Assembly: GCF_008831285.2 (NCBI RefSeq)
Contig: NW_022204545.1
Location: 1-22,998, forward strand
Source of the DNA: Nymphaea colorata
Lineage: Eukaryota > Streptophyta > Magnoliopsida > Nymphaeales > Nymphaeaceae
Length of the DNA: 22,998 bases
Direction: 5' to 3'
Notes under the pieces: model-generated
Seen by the model: the letters and a program-made list of their open reading frames with translations, nothing else
Told to the model about the DNA's origin: nothing
The model's database searches: none
Program-made: the position numbers and the translations under genes
In this document: one piece after another, positions 19,565 to 22,998 of the stretch
How the letters are laid out: every line of letters begins with the position of its first letter
Position numbering within the stretch: the first letter of the stretch is position 1

Positions 19565-20267
19565 GATCAGTGCTCTTATCTGATCCGAAAATCGTTGGAT
19601 TTAGATCTTCGTATGTGCCTCGATCAGTGGTCTTATCTGATCCAGAAATTATTGTATTGGGATCTGACTAGGGGTCAAGATCGGTGGTCTCACCTGATCG
19701 AAAAATCGTTGTATTTGAAACTAGTTGTGGGCCACGATCAATGGTCTTATTTGATCGAAACTTTGTTGAGTCTGCAACTAGTAGTGGGCTTGGATCAGTG
19801 GTCTTACCCGATCCTAAATTGTTGAATTCGAATTTGCTTATTTCAAAAAGTTCATCAAAATGACAGTAACGGCTTTCTTGACAACGTCCATAATGGTTGT
19901 AGTCGTCTAACTGATGATTTAATTTCATGTTGAGCAGCTCCTGCATGGGTTCCAAATCCAAGAGTCTTGAATGCACAAATACCACCCAAGAATTCTAACA
20001 TGGGCATCTTCATTGCCTCTCACTTCCCCATTTCATTCAATCACCATTGATTTCTTCAAAACGCTTCTAAGATGAGGGTGAAAGATCCTCCAACAACACT
20101 GTAATTTCTCTTGTCATTCAACACCTTCCTTTCATGCACTTCACAAAACGCATGATCCTATTGTTGCTCTGAATGACTAGTCTTACCTCATCCAGAGGCT
20201 ATTGAATTGGATATGGCCATGGGTCTGGCCTGAAGAATTGTAGGACGTTGATCTGGTAACGAGTGTA
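19565..20267 (+). repeat. Hybrid unit I/A (703 bp, five homopolymer losses)
   Basis: The 57-bp block is I-type (gatcagtgctctt, cagtaacggc), but the later tail is A-type (ttcaatcaccattgattt, gagggtgaaag, ctgtaatttctcttgtc). It is followed by another I-type unit, so this is the extra unit of HOR copy 3. Five one-base losses are seen near 19815 (cctaaattg), 19948 (gggttccaa), 19977 (cacaaatacc), 20050 (gatttcttc) and 20058 (cttcaaaacgc). Confidence 0.88.
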
Positions 20268-20975
20268 GATCAGTGCTCTTATCTGATCCGAAAATCGTTG
20301 GATTTAGATCTTCGTATGTGCCTCGATCAGTGGTCTTATCTGATCCAGAAATTATTGTATTGGGATCTGACTAGGGGTCAAGATCGGTGGTCTCACCTGA
20401 TCGAAAAATCGTTGTATTTGAAACTAGTTGTGGGCCCCGATCAATGGTCTTATTTGATCGAAACTTTGTTGAGTCTGCAACTAGTAGTGGGCTTGGATCA
20501 GTGGTCTTACCCGATCCTAAAATTGTTGAATTCGAATTTGCTTATTTCAAAAAGTTCATCAAAATGACAGTAACGGCTTTCTTGACAACGTCCATAATGG
20601 TTGTAGTCGTCTAACTGATGATTTAATTTCATGTTGAGCAGCTCCTGCATGCGTTTCCAAATCCAAGAGTCTTGAATGCACAAAATACCACCCAAGAATT
20701 CTAACATGGGCATCTTCATTGCCTCTCACTTCCCCATTTCATTCGATCACCATTGGTTTTCATCAAAAACGCTTCTAAGATGAGGCAGAAAGATCCTCCA
20801 ACAACACTCTAATTTTTGTTGGCATTCAACACCTCCATTTCATGCACTTCACAAAACGCATGATCCTATTGTTGCTCTGAATGACTAGTCTTACCTCATC
20901 CAGAGGCTATTGAATTGGATATGGCCATGGGTCTGGCCTGAAGAATTGTAGGACGTTGATCTGGTAACGAGTGTA
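20268..20975 (+). repeat. Unit I-like (708 bp)
   Basis: It is I-type with gatcagtgctctt and cagtaacggc, with the normal I tail (gaggcagaaag, tttttgttggc). It has a private gggccccgatc where others have gggccacgatc. Unlike its neighbours on both sides it has no homopolymer losses. Confidence 0.88.
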
Positions 20976-21676
20976 GATCAGTGGTCTTATCTGATCCGAA
21001 AATCGTTGGATTTAGATCTCCGCATGTGCCTCGATCAGTTGTCTTATCTGATCCTGAAATTGTTGTATTGGGATTGGCTAGGAGTCTAGATCGGTGGTCT
21101 CATCTGCTAGCAAAATCGTTGTATTGAAAATAGAAGGGGCCACGATCAATTGTCTTATTTGATCCGAACTTTGTTGAGTCTGCAACTAGTAGTGGGCTTG
21201 GATAAGTGGTCTTACCCGATCCTAAAATTGTTGGATTCGAATTTGCTTATTTCAAAAAGTTCATCAAAATGACAGTAAGGGCTTTGTTGAAAACGTCCAT
21301 AATGGTTGTAGTCGTCTAACTGATGATTTAATTTCATGTTGAGCAGCTCCTGCATGGGTTTCCAATCCAAGAGTCTTGAATGCACAAAATACCACCCAAG
21401 ATTCTAACATGGGCATCTTCATTGCCTCTCACTTCCCCATTTCATTCAATCACCATTGATTTTCTTCAAAAACGCTTCTAAGATGAGGGTGAAAGATCCT
21501 CCAACAACACTGTAATTTCTCTTGTCATTCAACACCTTCCTTTCATGCACTTCACAAACGCATGATCCTATTGTTGCTCTGAATGACTAGTCTTACCTCA
21601 TCCAGAGGCTATTGAATTGGATATGGCCATGGGTCTGGCCTGAAGAATGTAGGACGTTGATCTGGTAACGAGTGTA
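20976..21676 (+). repeat. Unit A4 (701 bp, seven homopolymer losses)
   Basis: It is A-type, with gaaaatcgttgg like A1 rather than gaaaattgttgg of A2 and A3. Seven one-base losses occur at ggattggc (~21073), gtattgaaaa (~21123), gaaggggcc (~21135), ttccaatcc (~21363), ccaagattc (~21400), cacaaacgc (~21556) and gaagaatgtagg (~21647). Private substitutions are ctgctagcaaaatcg and gataagtgg. No 57-codon-plus frame survives here. Confidence 0.88.
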
Positions 21677-22384
21677 GATCAGTGCTCTTATCTGATCCGA
21701 AAATCGTTGGATTTAGATCTTCGTATGTGCCTCGATCAGTGGTCTTATCTGATCCAGAAATTATTGTATTGGGATCTGACTAGGGGTCAAGATCGGTGGT
21801 CTCACCTGATCGAAAAATCGTTGTATTTGAAACTAGTTGTGGGCCACGATCAATGGTCTTATTTGATCGAAACTTTGTTGAGTCTGCAACTAGTAGTGGG
21901 CTTGGATCAGTGGTCTTACCCGATCCTAAAATTGTTGAATTCGAATTTGCTTATTTCAAAAAGTTCATCAAAATGACAGTAAGGGCTTTCTTGACAACGT
22001 CCATAATGGTTGTAGTCGTCTAACTGATGATTTAATTTCATGTTGAGCAGCTCCTGCATGCGTTTCCAAATCCAAGAGTCTTGAATGCACAAAATACCAC
22101 CCAAGAATTCTAACATGGGCATCTTCATTGCCTCTCACTTCCCCATTTCATTCGATCACCATTGGTTTTCATCAAAAACGCTTCTAAGATGAGGCTGAAA
22201 GATCCTCCAACAACACTCTAATTTTTGTTGGCATTCAACACCTCCATTTCATGCACTTCACGAAACGCATGATCCTATTGTAGGTCTGGATGACTAGTCT
22301 TATCTCATCCAGAGGTTATGGAATTGGATATGGTTGTGGGAATGGTCACAAAAATTGTTCGACGTCGATCTCGAAACGGGTGTA
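21677..22384 (+). repeat. Unit B5 (708 bp)
   Basis: It is B-type with a gatcagtgctctt opening, cagtaagggc, gaggctgaaag and tttttgttggc. The tail has cttcacgaaacgc where others have cttcacaaaacgc. It ends in an alpha preamble with gtgggaatggtc. Confidence 0.88.
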
Positions 22385-22998
22385 GATCAGTGGTCTTATC
22401 TGATCCGACAATCGTCGGATTTAGATCTCCGCATGTGCCTCGATCAGTTGTCTTAGCTGATCCAGAAATTGTTGTATTGGGATCTGACTAGGAGTCTAGA
22501 CCAGTGGTCTCATCTGATCGAAAAATCGTTGTATTTGAAAATAGTAGGGGGCCACGATCAATTGTCTTATTTGATCCGAACTTTGTTGAGTCTGCAACTA
22601 GTTGAGGGCCTCGATCAGTGGTCTTACCGGATCCTAAGATTGTTGCATTCGAATTGGCTTGTTTCAAAAAGTTCATCAAAATGACAGATAGGGCTTTCTT
22701 GACAACGTCCATATTGGTTGTAGTTGTCTAACTGATGATTTAATTTCATGTTCAGCGGCACCTGCAAGGGTTTCCAAATCCAAGAGTCTTGAATGCACAA
22801 AATACCAGCCAAGAATTCTAATGTGGGCATCTTCATTGCCTCTGACTTCCTCATTTCATTGTTAACCATTGGTTTTCTTCAAAAACGCTTCCATGATGAG
22901 GCAGAAAGATCCTCCAACAACACTCCAATTTCTCTTGGCATTGAACACCTCCCTTTCATGCACTTCACAAAACGCATGATCGTATTGTTCTTTGGATG
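22385..22998 (+). repeat. Diverged unit J, cut by the window edge (614 bp)
   Basis: All five monomers are present (22385, 22442, 22499, 22556, 22613). Many differences are private: gacaatcgtcgg, gtcttagctgatcc, tctagaccagtgg, ccggatcctaag, cgaattggc, cagataggg, ccatattgg, ttcagcggcacctgcaaggg, gcctctgac and tcattgttaacc. The closest type is E (gaaaatagtaggg, ctagttgaggg, cctaagattg). It stands apart from the homogenised units to its left. Confidence 0.88.

Larger units (their letters stand above)
15184..21676 (+). repeat. Higher-order repeat copy 3, with one extra unit
   Basis: The order is B C D E F G H, then an I/A hybrid, an I unit and an A unit, 6493 bp in total. It exceeds the standard HOR by one unit but is also shortened by a private 18-bp deletion in its D unit and by 14 one-base homopolymer losses between 19.2 and 21.7 kb. 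Unit C here differs from the C units of copies 1 and 2 at several positions (gtattggg for gtactggg, gacagcgtcc for gacaacgtcc, ccaccaaag for ccacccaag), so copies 1 and 2 look closer to each other. Confidence 0.9.
1..22998. repeat. Satellite array with three nested periods (57 bp, ~708 bp, ~5.8 kb)
   Basis: The whole window is tandem repeat. The motif GTGTAGATCAGTGGTCTT opening each unit recurs at 751, 1459, 2167, 2839, 4254, 4449, 5153, 5861, 6569 and onward to 22385, with spacings of 708 bp or a specific shorter value. Within a unit the first ~285 bp is a 57-bp subrepeat, the next ~290 bp is a non-57 tail and the last ~90 bp is a decayed 57-bp preamble. Unit variants recur in fixed order, forming a ~5.8-kb higher-order repeat. 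No unique sequence, gene or RNA is seen at either end, so the array continues beyond both edges. The family is not one I recognise. Centromeric or pericentromeric location is inferred from the organisation only. Confidence 0.97.

Noticed and set aside
1-22998. rDNA intergenic spacer subrepeats
   Set aside because: Over 23 kb there is no rRNA gene end, no promoter-like break and no unique spacer; the HOR order is uninterrupted.

Overview
The window is one continuous tandem-repeat (satellite) array with no recognisable gene, RNA gene, transposon or single-copy flank. No rRNA, tRNA, telomere repeat or transposase/reverse-transcriptase domain is visible on either strand. Organisation of this kind is typical of eukaryotic nuclear heterochromatin (pericentromere, centromere or a heterochromatic knob/block). 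Plant or animal cannot be decided from the sequence; I lean weakly towards a plant because of apparent CpG decay and the long complex unit.

There are three nested periods. (1) A 57-bp monomer, usually five copies in exact register (e.g. starts 1459, 1516, 1573, 1630, 1687), carries the dyad GATCAG-N9-CTGATC at its head; two decayed copies precede the five. (2) A ~708-bp unit consists of the 57-bp block plus a ~290-bp non-57 'tail' and a ~90-bp decayed-monomer 'preamble'. I number units from the first GATCAG. (3) A higher-order repeat (HOR) of ~5.8 kb contains nine distinguishable unit types, B C D E F G H I A, where C is 672 bp, F only 195 bp and the rest ~704-708 bp.

Layout: 1-233 tail fragment; 234-750 truncated unit Y; 751-1458 unit A1; 1459-7276 HOR copy 1 (5818 bp); 7277-9364 partial block e-F-G-H (2088 bp, its first unit lacking exactly four 57-bp monomers); 9365-15183 HOR copy 2 (5819 bp); 15184-21676 HOR copy 3 (6493 bp, with one extra unit made by an I/A hybrid); 21677-22384 unit B5; 22385-22998 a more diverged unit J. 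Corresponding units in different HOR copies are nearly identical, whereas neighbouring unit types differ clearly, which is the signature of recent block amplification by unequal exchange.

Open reading frames of 60-177 codons recur in every unit only because 57 is divisible by three and the satellite is repeated. They are broken by one-base indels in some copies, have no recognisable domain, and I do not call them genes. The most useful leads are the hierarchical HOR itself, the phased dyad with a paired change in both arms, and a 2.5-kb stretch (about 19.2-21.7 kb) holding 14 single-base homopolymer losses that look like assembly-consensus error.
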